NCBI GenBank assembly: GCA_951799405.1
Contig: OX637344.1
Location: 16,864,001-16,928,000, forward strand
Reading direction: 5' to 3'
DNA from: Agapetus fuscipes
Lineage: Eukaryota; Arthropoda; Insecta; Trichoptera; Glossosomatidae
Length of the DNA stretch: 64,000 bases
Shown here: in pieces, positions 30,558-41,077 of the stretch
How positions within the stretch are numbered: position 1 is the stretch's first letter
Layout of the letters: each line of letters starts with the position of its first letter
The notes under the pieces: model-generated
The model's input: only the letters and a program-made list of their open reading frames with translations
Told to the model about the DNA's origin: nothing
The model's database searches: none
Translations under genes and position numbers: made by a program

Positions 30558-30835
30558 CTTTTTGTACTGAAACTCATTTTGCGTCCATCTTGGCGGCTGG
30601 TTGGACACTGAGTGAGTGAGCCGCAGCTTGCTCGTGTACATGTTACTGGCGACGTCGCCAGGTCGCCACGGTCGCCAGTCTCCACACAGGGAGCCGACAG
30701 TCGTGGCTACGCTTCCAAATTGGCGACGTAGCCAACCCGTCGCCAAGTGAGTTACCTGTCATACATTGTAATATGAATTGTTTGGATACGTAGCCGGTGA
30801 CGTCGCCATGGCATCCCGGTGAGGTAGGGCCCTTA

Positions 30836-30912
30836 GAGACCAGGACAGAGACTCCTGGAGAGATATGGGGGAGGCCTATGTCCAGCAGTGGACAAGAAGT
30901 GGATGACTAAGA
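30836..30912 (+). mobile_element. RTE-type LINE 3' end
   Basis: GGGGGAGGCCTATGTCCAGC then AGTGGAC encodes (G)EAYVQQWT, followed by a GATGAAG-rich end. This is a widespread insect RTE terminus, especially familiar from Lepidoptera. Confidence 0.65.
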
Positions 30913-31169
30913 TGAAGAAGGTGAAGTTAGCATGTCGCATTCATCTGCGCTGTCCATACATTTTGGTGATAATTATTGTTTACCGTTCATGGTATTTAAT
31001 GTTATCAATTGCCAATACCCAGCTAGCACTGTTAAAATCAACAAAGAATTTTTTTTTTGAGGATTTCAAAAAATATTAATAAGTATGGCCGTATTGAAGT
31101 TATTTGCGTTAACATATAAAACCACTAAATATTTAGTGAAAAAATTATATAAATAATTTGACAATAGCA
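30913..31169. other. No gene seen
   Basis: AT-rich. The short frame here is unrecognised. Confidence 0.4.
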
Positions 31170-31345
31170 CCACTGTTTTAGGAAAGGGTAGCAAAAGTTG
31201 CAAGGTGTGTCATTTGAATTTTGGGTCTTTATTTTGTAAGCGAACATGCAGCAATTGTAAGCGCGAACTCACAAGTGTCTGCTATTTGACATCATGCATT
31301 AAATATGAATCTTAAATGTTAATATATCTTTTCAATAAAGATAAT
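31170..31345 (+). repeat. LINE-A 3' end, old and diverged
   Basis: Retains GCAAAAGTTGCAAGG, ATGCAGCAATTGTAAGCGCGAAC and the ATATCTTTTCAA terminus. Confidence 0.65.
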
Positions 31346-31714
31346 ACTCGTATGTAAGAGACATCTGTGAACCAGACAAAAGCTTTACCAGGATTACAAT
31401 TAAATAGGATACCTACCTATAAGAGAGTTTTTCAGTTGAAAATTAGCTATAAGGACCCTTGATGTATGATTCACACAAAAACGGCGACGAAAAACTCAGC
31501 CAAAATTTTTACAACACAAAAAAATGAAAACAAAAATTATACCTGGATTTTTTCGCATATGTTTTTTTTCTGTTTTTGTTAGTTTGTCACGTACCATTTA
31601 TAATGACATATTACTTTCGTCGACTCGTAACATGGTTTTTAGAAAATCGTGACTTTTGAGATAATTTTTTAATGTGGGTATAAAGTAGGTATAACTCTAA
31701 CTGTAAATTTGACT
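31346..31714. other. No gene seen
   Basis: No repeat or coding signal recognised. Confidence 0.4.
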
Positions 31715-31790
31715 CAGTCTCCATTCTGCAATGGGTGGCCAGGGCCTCTTCAGATTCTCTTCTATTTTTCCTATACTTGCATGCCTTTCT
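31715..31790 (-). repeat. LINE-E 3' coding fragment
   Basis: Minus strand GCATGCAAGTATAGGAAAAA...GAAGAGGCCCTGGCCACCC matches the end of the 23739-24062 remnant. Confidence 0.6.
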
Positions 31791-31791
31791 A

Positions 31792-32045
31792 TAATCTATA
31801 ATCTATAATCTAAGTTGCGAGGATATATTCATTCAAAGCTCTCAGATGTATGCCCACAAACAAACACGTGTAGTTAGCGCTTACAAATGCTGATTGTGTA
31901 CTTACAAATAAAATCCAAACCTCAAATGAACATAAGCCCTGCAACTCTTGCCGACATTCCCTGAAACAGGGGTGACATTGGCAAAGTGAACCATTTTTTA
32001 CAGTATGGGTGGTCAGCCTCATACCAACCTATAAGTCAAGGAATA
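31792..32045 (-). repeat. LINE-A 3' end, 7-bp tail class
   Basis: Almost identical to 9482-9740, including CCCTG-TTT-CAGGG and TTATAGA units. Confidence 0.9.
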
Positions 32046-32189
32046 CGAGTAATAAATAAAATTTAAGTATAAAAAAACAACAAAATCTTAAAAATAAATC
32101 TATACAAAAAAGTCAACAACTTTCAATTCGTTACTATCCACTACATACCTTTCAATAAACTTTCACACCTTTCAGTTTTTGCACATCCC

Positions 32190-32460
32190 ATTCTAATTCC
32201 TTGTCTTATAGGTTGGTAAGAGACTCACCACCCATGCTATTAAAAATAGTTCACTTTACCAATGCCACCCCTGTTTCAGGGAAGGTCGCCGGGAGTTGCA
32301 GGGCTTATGTTCATTTGAGATTAAGTTTTTATATTGTAGGTCCACATGCGGCATGTGTGAGCGCGAAATTATGCGTGTCTGCTTGTGGGAATGCATTTAA
32401 TATGAAATTCAAATGATACATATCTTTGCAACTTAGATTTAGATTTAGTTTGTAGATTAT
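32190..32460 (+). repeat. LINE-A 3' end, 6-bp tail class
   Basis: CCTTGTCTTATAGG to ACTTAGATTTAGATTTAG. Both hairpins intact (CCCTG-TTT-CAGGG, CACATG-CGG-CATGTG). Confidence 0.9.
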
Positions 32461-32869
32461 ATGGGAAGAAAAATTTATGGAGGAAGGGCCTGTAATACTT
32501 CTTAAGTACGTAAAAAAAATATATTTAAAAATAGAAAATATGTATTTTGTTCAAGGAATTCACATTCTATATATAGTAGATGTCACCGAGCGTCGACGAA
32601 TTCGCTCACAAGAAATAATTATCAAAACATGTATATCGTATAAACCCCTCTCTTCATAAGTTGCAAGAGAAACACTCAGTTTTTATTTTCATTCGCCTGT
32701 CGGTGGACGTGCCTAATTCAAAAATTATAATTTATACAAAAAAGTGTGAAAAGTGTATCTCCCTAAAAAAAAATCATCATAATTTTAATTTTAAATTGTG
32801 TTAAAATTTAACGGTATGGAAACAAATGTTAATAAATTTCTGATTTATTTTATATAATATAATATTAGA
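32461..32869. other. No gene seen
   Basis: TATATATAG at 32569 precedes a GC-richer stretch, but nothing supports a promoter call. AT-rich beyond. Confidence 0.35.
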
Positions 32870-33160
32870 AGAAAAGAAATATAAATATTCAAGGTACATG
32901 ATAAATGCATGCCAACAAACAGACACGTGTATGTTCACACTTACACATGCTGCATGTATACTTATAAAATAACAGGTATACTTTACTACGTTTCCAGTAA
33001 AGCTTTACCTACCAAAGAATCAACCCATCTCAAATGAACATAAATCCTCCAAATTTCCCTCTATTGAAATCTTTGAACAAGCATGATATTGGCAAAGTGA
33101 ACCATATTTTACAGTATAGATGGTCAGTCTCCTAACAACTTTTTATCAAGGAATATAATA
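32870..33160 (-). repeat. LINE-A 3' end, diverged, with internal insertion
   Basis: Minus strand landmarks flank about 40 extra bases near 32970-33015 (AACAGGTATACTTTACTACG...). Confidence 0.7.
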
Positions 33161-33254
33161 CTTAATGTATTTAAGTAATAACAATACTGTCAATTTATTT
33201 TTTATTTTATTTCATGGTTTTATTCTACTTATACATAAAAATGTGTACTTTTCT

Positions 33255-33480
33255 TCCTTGACTTAATGGTCGGAAAGAGGGTTGATCACCCATACTGTAA
33301 AAACTTGTTCACCTTTGCCAATATTTCCCCTGTTTCAGGGAAGGTCATCAAGAGTTGCAGGTTTTTAATTTGTATAATCACATGCAGCATGTATAAACGC
33401 ATACCTTTTCTTGTCTGCTTGTGAGCATGAATTTAAAATGAATCTTATGTTAAAAAAAATACCCCTGCAACTTAGATTAA
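33255..33480 (+). repeat. LINE-A 3' end
   Basis: CCTTGACTTAATGG to GCAACTTAGATTA, with CCCTG-TTT-CAGGG kept. Confidence 0.8.
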
Positions 33481-33569
33481 AGACTGTGTAAATGATAAGA
33501 AATTTTAATTACAATTAATTTAACAAAAAAAAAATAAAAAAATAAACCACTTCTCTGTTATTTCGGGTT

Positions 33570-33775
33570 TGACCATGTTGATGATGATGATGATGAGTTG
33601 ATGATTTGTTTCTAGCGCCGTTTCGTGATGTAGTCACTCCAAGGACGCTTGTGCAAACGATGCCAGAAATTTGCTTGTCTTCAGTGCATTCCGGAACTTT
33701 CCATGGTCCTCTAGCTCTCTCACATGATGTGGCAGTTCTATTTGCAGCTCTCACGTCTGCTGACGTTTCGCTCAA
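33570..33775 (-). mobile_element. CR1-like LINE 3' coding end
   Basis: The minus strand in one frame reads HVRELEDHGKFRNALKTSKF then a stop, with a CAT/ATC triplet run at the 3' edge (33580-33600). This resembles the last RT residues plus triplet tail at 17844-18027. Confidence 0.45.
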
Positions 33776-33870
33776 ACCGCCACGGCGCTTAGAAAACTCG
33801 CCTTGAAGATGCTTTCTGCTCGTGAAAGCGAAACGTCGGCAGATGTGGGAGCTGCAAATACAACATGGTC
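33744..33870 (+). repeat. Foldback remnant with hammerhead-like hairpin
   Basis: CTGCTGACGTTTCGC (33757) is inverted by GCGAAACGTCGGCAG (33828). Between them lies TTGAAGA, T, then GCTTTC/GAAAGC and GAAACGTC (33803-33837). Confidence 0.6.
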
Positions 33871-34030
33871 AAACCCGAAAGAACACAAAAGTGATTTACT
33901 TATTACTAACACCGGCCATGACAGTGAAAGTGAAAGTTTATACTTTATTTAATAAAAAATAATGTTTGGGTGACAGTCTCTAGTCGTCAACTCATATTTC
34001 ATTTAATATTATAGTATAGGCATACAATAC

Positions 34031-34239
34031 CAGTGGCGAAAAGTGCTATACAAGCCAATTCCCATCGGTATCCCATTTAAAAAATGAGGCAAAAATTATA
34101 ATAAATTAGACTGCATGGTTTCAATGGGGGAAAAATACGTGTTGTTTCTTTGGTTTGCCTATATTTTTTAACTACTTTGTTACATCATTTTAAAAGGAAA
34201 GCCGATGGGAACCGGCTTGTATGGCACCCTTCGCCACTG
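34031..34239. mobile_element. 209-bp hAT-type MITE with 8-bp TSD
   Basis: Ends CAGTGGCGAA / TTCGCCACTG. TSD TACAATAC at 34023-34030 and 34240-34247. Subterminal CCGATTCCCATCGG-like palindromes. A second copy is at 41078-41624. Confidence 0.9.
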
Positions 34240-34247
34240 TACAATAC

Positions 34248-34676
34248 ATTAAAAATGTATTTCTTCATTTAACAAAAAATACATAATATTTTTACTGAGG
34301 CATCTAAATTGTCTTGTTTTCTTTTAAATATCGTTGTACCTTGTTTTTTTCTTCTGACGTTAAGATCCCCTGGATTAGCATAACAATTTTAGGGTTTTAT
34401 TTTTCCCTCATTTCTCGCAAGTTCTTTTGCAAAGCCTCCTCCACCTGCCTCTGAGAAGACGTGAAGGAATCTGAGTTTTTAATGGAAACACACTAAGTGC
34501 CTTCTCGTATTATTCTCGTCCACAATGTATACAATATTACCCTCCTCGTGTTTAATGTTATCTTTAAAAGAAATGCTTCCAATTTGAATTTAAATGAGTA
34601 GGTTTTTTTTTTGAACCATTTCCAGTTTTTTTATAAGAGAAATTGAGTCAATAAATTATAGAATACTTTCTGATGA
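34248..34676. other. No gene seen
   Basis: AT-rich, with no recognised element. Confidence 0.4.
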
Positions 34677-34965
34677 GGGGCCGTCCATAATTTACGTCAT
34701 CGAGTTTTGCCGATTTTCGACCCCCCCCCCCCCCTTACAATCATCCTATAGTCATTATCTAATGACCCCTCCCCCCTCTTGCTGTAATAAAGGATGAGCT
34801 TAATAATTAATAATGTTATATTTTTTACATAATATTATGTATATTTTGTAGAAATTGGTATTTACAAGAACGACGTCACTTTTGGTACTCGTACGTCATT
34901 TGCCATCATCCGCAGACCAGACTCCCCCCCCCTTAATTCGAATGACGTAATATATGGACGGCCCC
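34677..34965. mobile_element. 289-bp MITE with C-runs
   Basis: TIRs GGGGCCGTCCATAATTTACG / GGGGCCGTCCATATATTACG. TSD TGA at 34674-34676 and 34966-34968. Internal poly-C runs at 34723-34734 and 34924-34932. Resembles a MITE end common in insects; superfamily uncertain. Confidence 0.8.
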
Positions 34966-34984
34966 TGAGTGTAAAATTGTAAAA

Positions 34985-35190
34985 AATTGTTATCTTTGCC
35001 AATGCCGCCCCTCTTTCAGGGAAGGTCGGCAAGAGTTACAGAGCTTATGTTAATTTGAGATCGGGTTTTTATATTGTAAGTCCACATGCGGCATGTTTAA
35101 GGCGCAAACTTATATACGTGTCTGCTTGTGGGAATGCATTTAATATGAATCCCAAATGGAATACGTCTTTCAGCAAAAGCTTTCAGCAAG
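34985..35190 (+). repeat. LINE-A 3' end fragment
   Basis: From TTTGCCAATGCCGCCCC to the ATGAATCCCAAATGG block. Tail lost. Confidence 0.8.
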
Positions 35191-35379
35191 TTTATTTGTC
35201 GCATTAAAAAGCGACAACGACGACCGAACCCGTTGAATTTTTACTATAAATGGTTGGTGATTACCTGTCGATTCATGGGGACTATTTAATTTCATCCATA
35301 CTTACTGCTAGTCTTCTTCTCTTCACTGCTGGATATAGGCTTCTTTAAAACATTTCCACATTCGTCTATCTCAAGCAAC

Positions 35380-35384
<5 letters not shown>

Positions 35385-35414
<30 letters not shown>

Positions 35415-35665
35415 AGATTTGTGAAGAGGAATGCAATTCACCAACCTATTTTGCCTGGCAAGAAACAGGTATTAATATCATCATTTAATAATTCATTATT
35501 GTTTATTATTAATGAATTATTAAATAATAATTACCCAATAACATCTGTTGAACCAGGGTCAAAGTTAAAGTCATGTGACCCAAGCGGGGATCGAACCAGC
35601 GTTGTTCCATTCGAAACACGCTAGAAAGATCAGCCCTCTTAGCTCCCGCGGCTATAACCCCGACG
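35385..35665 (-). repeat. tRNA-derived SINE-C, near full length
   Basis: Minus strand head GGGGTTATAGCCGCGGGAGC, B box GGTTCGATCCCC, TTGACCCTGGTTCAACAGAT, an AT-rich middle that is itself palindromic (AATAATTCATTATTG...), CAGGCAAAATAGGTTGG and a long poly(A) (T run at 35380-35410). Confidence 0.8.
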
Positions 35666-35922
35666 ATACAATTGGTTTCCCATCAGCTGGACAATATCGT
35701 CAAACGATCTTTTTTGGGGTCTTTCCCCACTTATTTTATCCTCTCAGGGCCTCCATTCAAGAATTCTGGAAGTCCACCTTCCATTATCTTTCATTACCAC
35801 ATTTCAGCTTGAAAACTTTATCAACAATGTCATCGATATTTCATCCACACCCTTCAGAAAAACTCTTGCGAGTACAATCCCATCCACCCCCTTGAGGTTA
35901 CAGGTTCCTCTGATCCACTGAA

Positions 35923-36125
35923 ACAATAATAATAATATTTAGATGATTTGTTTGGTGAGCGCTGTTTTTGTGTGTATCACACCTCAAAATCCCTCTGCGA
36001 GGTCGTCGCTGTAGAAAGCACCAATTCTCACAAAACATCCAGTTGCTGTAAGGCTGGATGGACCTTTGGTGATCGGTCTTTGATAAAGTTATATGAATTT
36101 TCCACCCAGCGAAGAGCATATTTGA
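35923..36125 (-). repeat. SINE-A, tail type 1, head lost
   Basis: Minus strand body from ATGCTCTTCGCTGGGTGG-type sequence to AAACAGCGCTCACCAAAC. The tRNA head is missing. Confidence 0.8.
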
Positions 36126-36384
36126 AGACTACGGACTACGGACACGTCACACCCTTCAGAAAACTCTTTCGAGTACAATCCTATCTGCTTCAGGTTAAAG
36201 GTTGATCTGATAGACAAAACATGTAAAGAAACTGAAAACATGCCTCTAGGAAGCGTTTAAGTTTTCATATATTTTTGGTAAAACGTTATGTTTTGTTTTA
36301 ACTGTGTATAGGTCTTTAAAATATACAAAATATCCGCAGTTTTTGAACCAGAGTGTCCAGAACATTGTGATTGAGTGCGCCCTA

Positions 36385-36553
36385 TCGGCTATTGTGGATG
36401 AGTGGTGAACCGAGTTTTGCGGATCCCGGTAGATCTGGAGCGGCATGAGCCACCTGAGGGTTCCGGAGCTGCGGTTGGGAGGTCTGCCATGCCCTCCTTC
36501 AGCCAGCGGAGCACCTGGTCATCCCCTGCCTTCCAACAACAATCGGAGAAGGC
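36385..36553. other. GC-richer unique segment beside the tandem repeat
   Basis: The minus strand has an open stretch with DDQVLRWLKEGMADLPTAAP that I do not recognise. It joins directly onto the first tandem unit. Confidence 0.35.
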
Positions 36554-37045
36554 ACTCTTGGATATGCGGGTAAGTTGAGGATTTGATGCACTATCTGTAT
36601 CCAAAACAGTAAGAAAAAAATGTTTCCTGTTTGAAGGACGATTTATTTAATTAATGGTCCTTCGAACCGGCACTCTTGGATATGCGGGTCAGTTAGGGAT
36701 TTGATGATCTTTCAGGATGCACTATCTGCATCCAATACAGTAATAATTTTTTTTTTCCTGTTCGAAGGACCATTTATTTAATAAATGGTCCTTAAATAAA
36801 TGGTCCTTTGAACCTGCACTCTTGGATATGCGGGTCAGTTGGGGATTTGATGATCTTCCAGAATGCACTATATGTATCCAATACAGTAAGAAAAAAATGT
36901 TTTCGGTTCGAAGGACCATTAATTTAATTAATGGTCCTTCGAACCTGCACTCTTGGTTATGCGGGTCAGTTGCAGAGTTGATGATCTTTCAGGATGCACT
37001 ATCTGTAGTACAGCAAGAAAATTAATGGTCCTTCGATCCTGCGTA
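36554..37045. repeat. ~130-bp tandem repeat with palindrome in each unit
   Basis: ACTCTTGGATATGCGGGTCA recurs at 36554, 36672, 36818 and 36949. Each unit ends in a palindrome around GGACCATT...AATGGTCC. In the third unit the palindrome is 33 bp (36909-36941). Confidence 0.9.
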
Positions 37046-37600
37046 TTTAGATGTAAGCAAATGATTTATTTAAAAAAAACCTTGACTCATAGATTGGTAT
37101 GAGGCTAACCTATAAAGAATACAAATAATACATAATTATGTCTTTCTTTAACTAGTGCTGTAACGACTCGATGCTGTAAACTTAAACAAAATTCCCTGAA
37201 AATCGGGAATATTTATTATTTGTTTTATATTTGTGAGATCATATAGCCAAGGATATTTTGAATGTCCATTGATCCAAAACCTAAATATTCAGGTTTCCTG
37301 AAATCAGAAATATACTTTTGAATTTGGAATCCCAAATTTCCCATAGTTTAATTAATGTAGCTCGCCTTTGTTGTTTCAAAAGGCCTATATAGCTGACTTA
37401 GCTTCAAAACAAATCAAAGGCAACATTAGCTGGTTATTGTATTAACTGATTAACGAAACCCCATTGAAATTTCAGTTAATGCATCCGATAGATTAATGAA
37501 AACGGAAGGTATTTTATACATCAATAATTATATCATTTTGGAATTATTGTTGAAGGAATTCCAAAGAAAAGGAAAACAATCAGTGGTTAAATAAGAGTTT
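37046..37600. other. LINE-A scrap, then nothing recognised
   Basis: CTTGACTCATAGATTGGTAT (37080) is the start of a LINE-A 3' fragment that stops near 37115. The rest is AT-rich. Confidence 0.45.
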
Positions 37601-37619
37601 TTGGCTTACACGGCCAGCT

Positions 37620-37820
37620 GATGATGCTGGAGGGATGTTTTCCGGGATCTGTTGCCGTGGTCTGTGGGAGCTGGAGACGTTTCGCCCATTTCTACGATGG
37701 GCTTCTTCAGCGTGAAGTATGATGATGAAGATGATCTTGATGATAACTGTGATGACACAGTTCTCATCAAGATCATACTACGGCAACAGATCCCGGATAA
37801 CATCATTCCAGCAAAATCAA
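37620..37820 (-). repeat. Foldback element with hammerhead-like hairpin
   Basis: Arms 37620-37661 and 37779-37820 are inverted (GATCTGTTGCCGT / ACGGCAACAGATC). Minus strand 37710-37676: CTGAAGA, A, GCCCAT-loop-ATGGGC, GAAACGTC. Confidence 0.65.
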
Positions 37821-37869
37821 TGGTTAGTTTAAGGCCGATTTCCTTACCTGTAGAATAAACAGTTTCCAC

Positions 37870-38275
37870 GCGCCACATGAAACACAGTAAAAAGTTAAAC
37901 TATATGTTCAGTCTGGTTGCAATTGTATAGTACACATTTTGTTTTGTAAATCTCATATTGCAATAGCTCGGATAATCGAGGTTCTACCGCATTACATTAT
38001 TCAAGTTTTCTCATACAAATCCATCACGCGTCTATCTCTCAGCTCGCAGTTTTGTTTTCTCCCGGAAAGCATATATCGTTTATGATTGCCCACCCCCATC
38101 TACCGCCTATTCTCCGTCTTTCTTGCTTCTTGCGGGTCATCCCCGCAAATTGGGTTTTCCGTCTTTTTACGCCTCCGAGAATCACACTTTGATACGTTTT
38201 GTCAAAAAAATAAAAATAGAGAACATAGTCGTAAAATAGCCCGGGTGATCAAAATATTCGTATCGAGATTTTTAT
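37870..38275. other. No gene seen
   Basis: Short frames only. Pyrimidine-rich around 38090-38170. Confidence 0.4.
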
Positions 38276-38279
38276 ATTC

Positions 38280-38550
38280 CTTGACTTATAGGTTGGTATG
38301 AATTTCTTGACTTATAGGTTGGTATGAGGCTGACCACCCATACTGTAAAAAATGGTTCACTTTGCCAATGTCACCCCTGTGTCAGGGAAGGTCGGCAAAA
38401 GTTGTAGGGCTTATGTTGATTTGAGGTTTGGATTTTATTTGCAAGTACACATTCAGCATTTGTAAGCGCGAACTACACGTGTTTGTTTGTGGGCATGCAT
38501 TTGAAAACTTTAAATGAATATATCCTTGCAACTTAGATTATAGATTATAT
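38280..38550 (+). repeat. LINE-A 3' end, 7-bp tail class
   Basis: Starts after a 21-bp duplication of its own first block (CTTGACTTATAGGTTGGTATG at 38280 and 38309) and ends TTAGATTATAGATTATA. Confidence 0.85.
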
Positions 38551-38644
38551 TATAGAGACATTGATAGACATTGATTAGAGACTTGTGATATCTGTGGTCC
38601 AAAAAATATTTTAACGAAAATATACATTACCTACCTATCTGTTT

Positions 38645-38757
38645 CAACTTACATAATCTATAATCTATAATCTAAGTTGCAAGGATATATTCATTTAAAG
38701 CTCACAGATGCATGCCCACAAACCAACACGTGTAGTTCGCGCTTACAAATGCTGATT
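38645..38757 (-). repeat. LINE-A 3' end cut by LINE-B
   Basis: Minus-strand tail and terminus up to the TACAAATGCTGA block, then the LINE-B poly(T) starts. Confidence 0.8.
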
Positions 38758-39140
38758 TTTTTATTTTTTTTTTAAGGAATCCTGTGCAGGAGGCTCCCCA
38801 ATTCTTGAGAGTCTTGGGGGTCTATGTCACCCTGGAAGGGTGCCGCAGAGGTGTTGCTTGAGTTCTTGGTTCTGTCGTGAGGCGCTGCAAGGAAGTGGTG
38901 ATTGATGTTGGTTTTGAATAAAACCGGATTAAATTGGGAAGGGAACACAGATACTGGTAGACCATTCCATAAACGGGCGGTTTGGCAAAGGAATGAGTCA
39001 TGAAGACGCCAAGTTCTCATAGTTTTGAGATCGACTGCAAAGGGATGAATGAGAGTCGTACTACGAGTTTCCCTTTCTGAAATGAGAGGGGGAGGGATTA
39101 ATGAATGGAGCTCATTAGAACAAGCTCCGTGGTAATATTA
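38758..39140 (-). mobile_element. LINE-B 3' end
   Basis: The minus strand encodes RTSTTLIHPFAVD-type residues, TWRLHDSFLCQTARLWNGLP, VSVFPSQFNPVLFKTNINHH and ends HRIP before a stop, with a short 3' UTR and poly(A) (T run at 38759-38772). SFxxxTARLWNxLPxxVFP is the usual end of CR1/Jockey-type RTs. Related copies: 44187-44395 and 63670-63930. Confidence 0.8.
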
Positions 39141-39149
39141 ATATAAAGA

Positions 39150-39335
39150 ATGCGTACTTTTCCCTGTTTCAGGGAAAATCGGCAACAATTGCATGGCTTA
39201 TGTTCATTTGAGATTAGGTTTTATCATGTAGTTTCACATGCGGCATGTTTAAGCGCGAACTTATACGTGTCTGCTTGTGAAAATGAATATAATGCGAATC
39301 CTTAATGTTACATATATTTGCAACTTAGATAATCT
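39150..39335 (+). repeat. LINE-A 3' end fragment
   Basis: CCCTG-TTT-CAGGG at 39167 through CACATGCGGCATGTTTAAGC to TTGCAACTTAGAT. Confidence 0.8.
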
Positions 39336-39346
39336 TGTATTTTGTT

Positions 39347-39465
39347 TTAGCGGAGAGCATGTTTGGAAATATAAATAATACATTTTTTTATTTCCGCCGG
39401 GATTTGAACCCACGACCTTCCATTCACGAGGACGAAGCGCTAACCAATAGGCTGCGAAACGGTTA
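39347..39465 (-). repeat. SINE-A variant head
   Basis: Minus strand GCAGCCTATTGGTTAGCGC (A box) with GGGTTCAAATCCCGGCGG (B box) and a SINE-A body. The head differs from the other copies. Confidence 0.65.
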
Positions 39466-39794
39466 TTGATGCTTGGTAGAAAAAGAAGGCGAGGAATGAT
39501 TTCGTCATGCACCGCAAAAACAGATGCTTTATCCATCTTTAACGAAGTTAATTTATGAATAAACGGAAGAAAACCAAAATAAATAACAACTCCGAATTTG
39601 CGCGCGTGCCAAATCAAAAATACCGCGAAAATACTCAGAAATAGCACTTCTCACCTTCGCGATACGCGCCTATGTGTAATCTAAGTCGCATATAAATATA
39701 ATCATGTGATAAATTAATCATACAAAGTGGTTTACAGTAAATATACAAATAGGATATACAATATATAATATTTGATATGCAGTAAATATATAAA
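39466..39794. other. No gene seen
   Basis: The 128-codon minus-strand frame spanning this area is a shadow across a SINE and unique sequence. Confidence 0.45.
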
Positions 39795-40215
39795 GGATGT
39801 CTCTGGATGAAACGAAAGAAGTATGTGAGGACCGAAAAAAAATGGCGGCTGATCTGTAATGTAGGCGGCTAAGGCCTAGAATCAATTTTCATTTTTATAG
39901 ATGTTTTGTAGATTTTTTAGTGTGTGTTTGTTTGTACAACTGGATGTAATTAATTGCTTGTATTCCTTGAATTATAGGTTGGTATGAGGCTGATCCCCCA
40001 TACTGTAAAAAATAGTTCACTTTGCCAATGTCACCCCTGTTTCAGGGAAGGTCGGCAAAAGTTGTAGGGCTCGTGTTCATTTGAGATTGGGTTTTTATAT
40101 TGTAGGTCCACATGCGGCATGTGTGAGCGCGAAATTATGCGTGTCTGCTTGTGGGAATGCATTCAATATGAACTTCAAATGATACATATCTTTACAACTA
40201 AGATTAGGATTAGAT
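39795..40215 (+). mobile_element. LINE-A, strongly 5'-truncated, 6-bp tail class
   Basis: LDETKEVCEDRKKMAADL-type frame-shifted RT end (39800-39860), then the 3' UTR with CCCTG-TTT-CAGGG and a CACATG-CGG-CATGTG hairpin. Confidence 0.8.
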
Positions 40216-40229
40216 TTAAAATATAATAT

Positions 40230-40385
40230 ATATTGTTTAAGTGACAGGCTGCGAACCATAGATATGAGGCGGTTTTCAGGAGGCAGCTGAAGACCCACGT
40301 CTTCCCACCTCCACAACCCAAGCCTTTGGGATGACCAAGGGTCATGAAAAGGCGCCATACAAATGAACTTATTATTATTATTAAG
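40230..40385 (+). mobile_element. CR1/L2-type LINE 3' end with ATT tail
   Basis: Plus strand YEAVFRRQLKTHVFPPPQPK then a stop, ending in TTATTATTATTA. The FRRxLKTHVF ending is typical. Confidence 0.65.
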
Positions 40386-40393
40386 AACAATGA

Positions 40394-40690
40394 ATCCGGT
40401 CGAAAGCTTAGTTGGTAGAATGCTTGCATTCCATGCCTGAGGCCTAGGGATTAATCCGCAACGAGGTTGTCAGAAATGATTATCCGATTCGGTGCTTATT
40501 TCAAACCGATAATAAAATACTGGTAACGTTTACTCAGCCTTCACAAAAAAACAAAATCAGCCCCCCGGGAGTTGGGAAACTCCAACTTCCATTGAAGTCG
40601 TTGGCGTAAGGATAGCTCCCTTGCCTGTAAAATTTAAAGGTTCGAAATGTTATCCTTTCGGGTAAAAACACAGTAAGAAGTTGTCCTATA
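40394..40690 (+). repeat. SINE-B, near full length
   Basis: GGTCGAAAGCTTAGTTGGTAG (A box), CTTGCATTCCATGCC, degraded B box, then GTTGTCAGAAATGATTATCC and the GTTGGCGTAAGG block to AGTAAGAAGTTG. Confidence 0.8.
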
Positions 40691-40978
40691 ATAATAATAT
40701 GAGGACGATTAATTTAGTGAACGCTGTTTTTGTGTGAATCACACCTCAAGAGCAATCTGCAAGCTTGGCCATCGCTACATTCTAAATCAAAACCCAGTTG
40801 CTGTAAGGCTGGATGGACCTTCGTTGACCTGTCTTTGGTAAAGTAATACGAGTTTTTCAACCCAGCGAAGAGAATATTAGAAAATATAAATGGTGTATTT
40901 TTTGTGCTCCGCCGAGATTCGAGCTCACAAACTTCCAGTTACGAGTCCAAAAGCGTAACCACTAGACTACGGACCGGT
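40691..40978 (-). repeat. SINE-A, near full length, tail type 1
   Basis: Minus strand CCGTAGTCTAGTGGTTACGC (A box), B-box region, body and CAAAAACAGCGTTCACTAAA tail. Confidence 0.85.
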
Positions 40979-41077
40979 CAAAGTGGTAAGTATAAGTAAA
41001 TAAATAAATAAGTGTAGCCAATCTTGGAATGTTTCCTATATGGGTCGCGTTTCGATGGGGAAAAAGTGTGGATAGAT

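Larger units (their letters stand above)
28107..30832 (+). mobile_element. PIF/Harbinger element split by LINE-D
   Basis: TIRs of about 48 bp start GGGCCCTACCTCACCGGGAT at both ends, with two mismatches. TSD TTA at 28104-28106 and 30833-30835. TTA target and GGGCC termini are typical of PIF/Harbinger. An N-terminal transposase fragment lies at 28156-28401. LINE-D occupies most of the interior. Subterminal arrays of GCGACGTCGCC / GTAGCC words are on both sides. Confidence 0.85.

Noticed and set aside
39261..39647. 128-residue minus-strand frame
   Set aside because: Runs through a SINE head and unrelated unique sequence. No domain.
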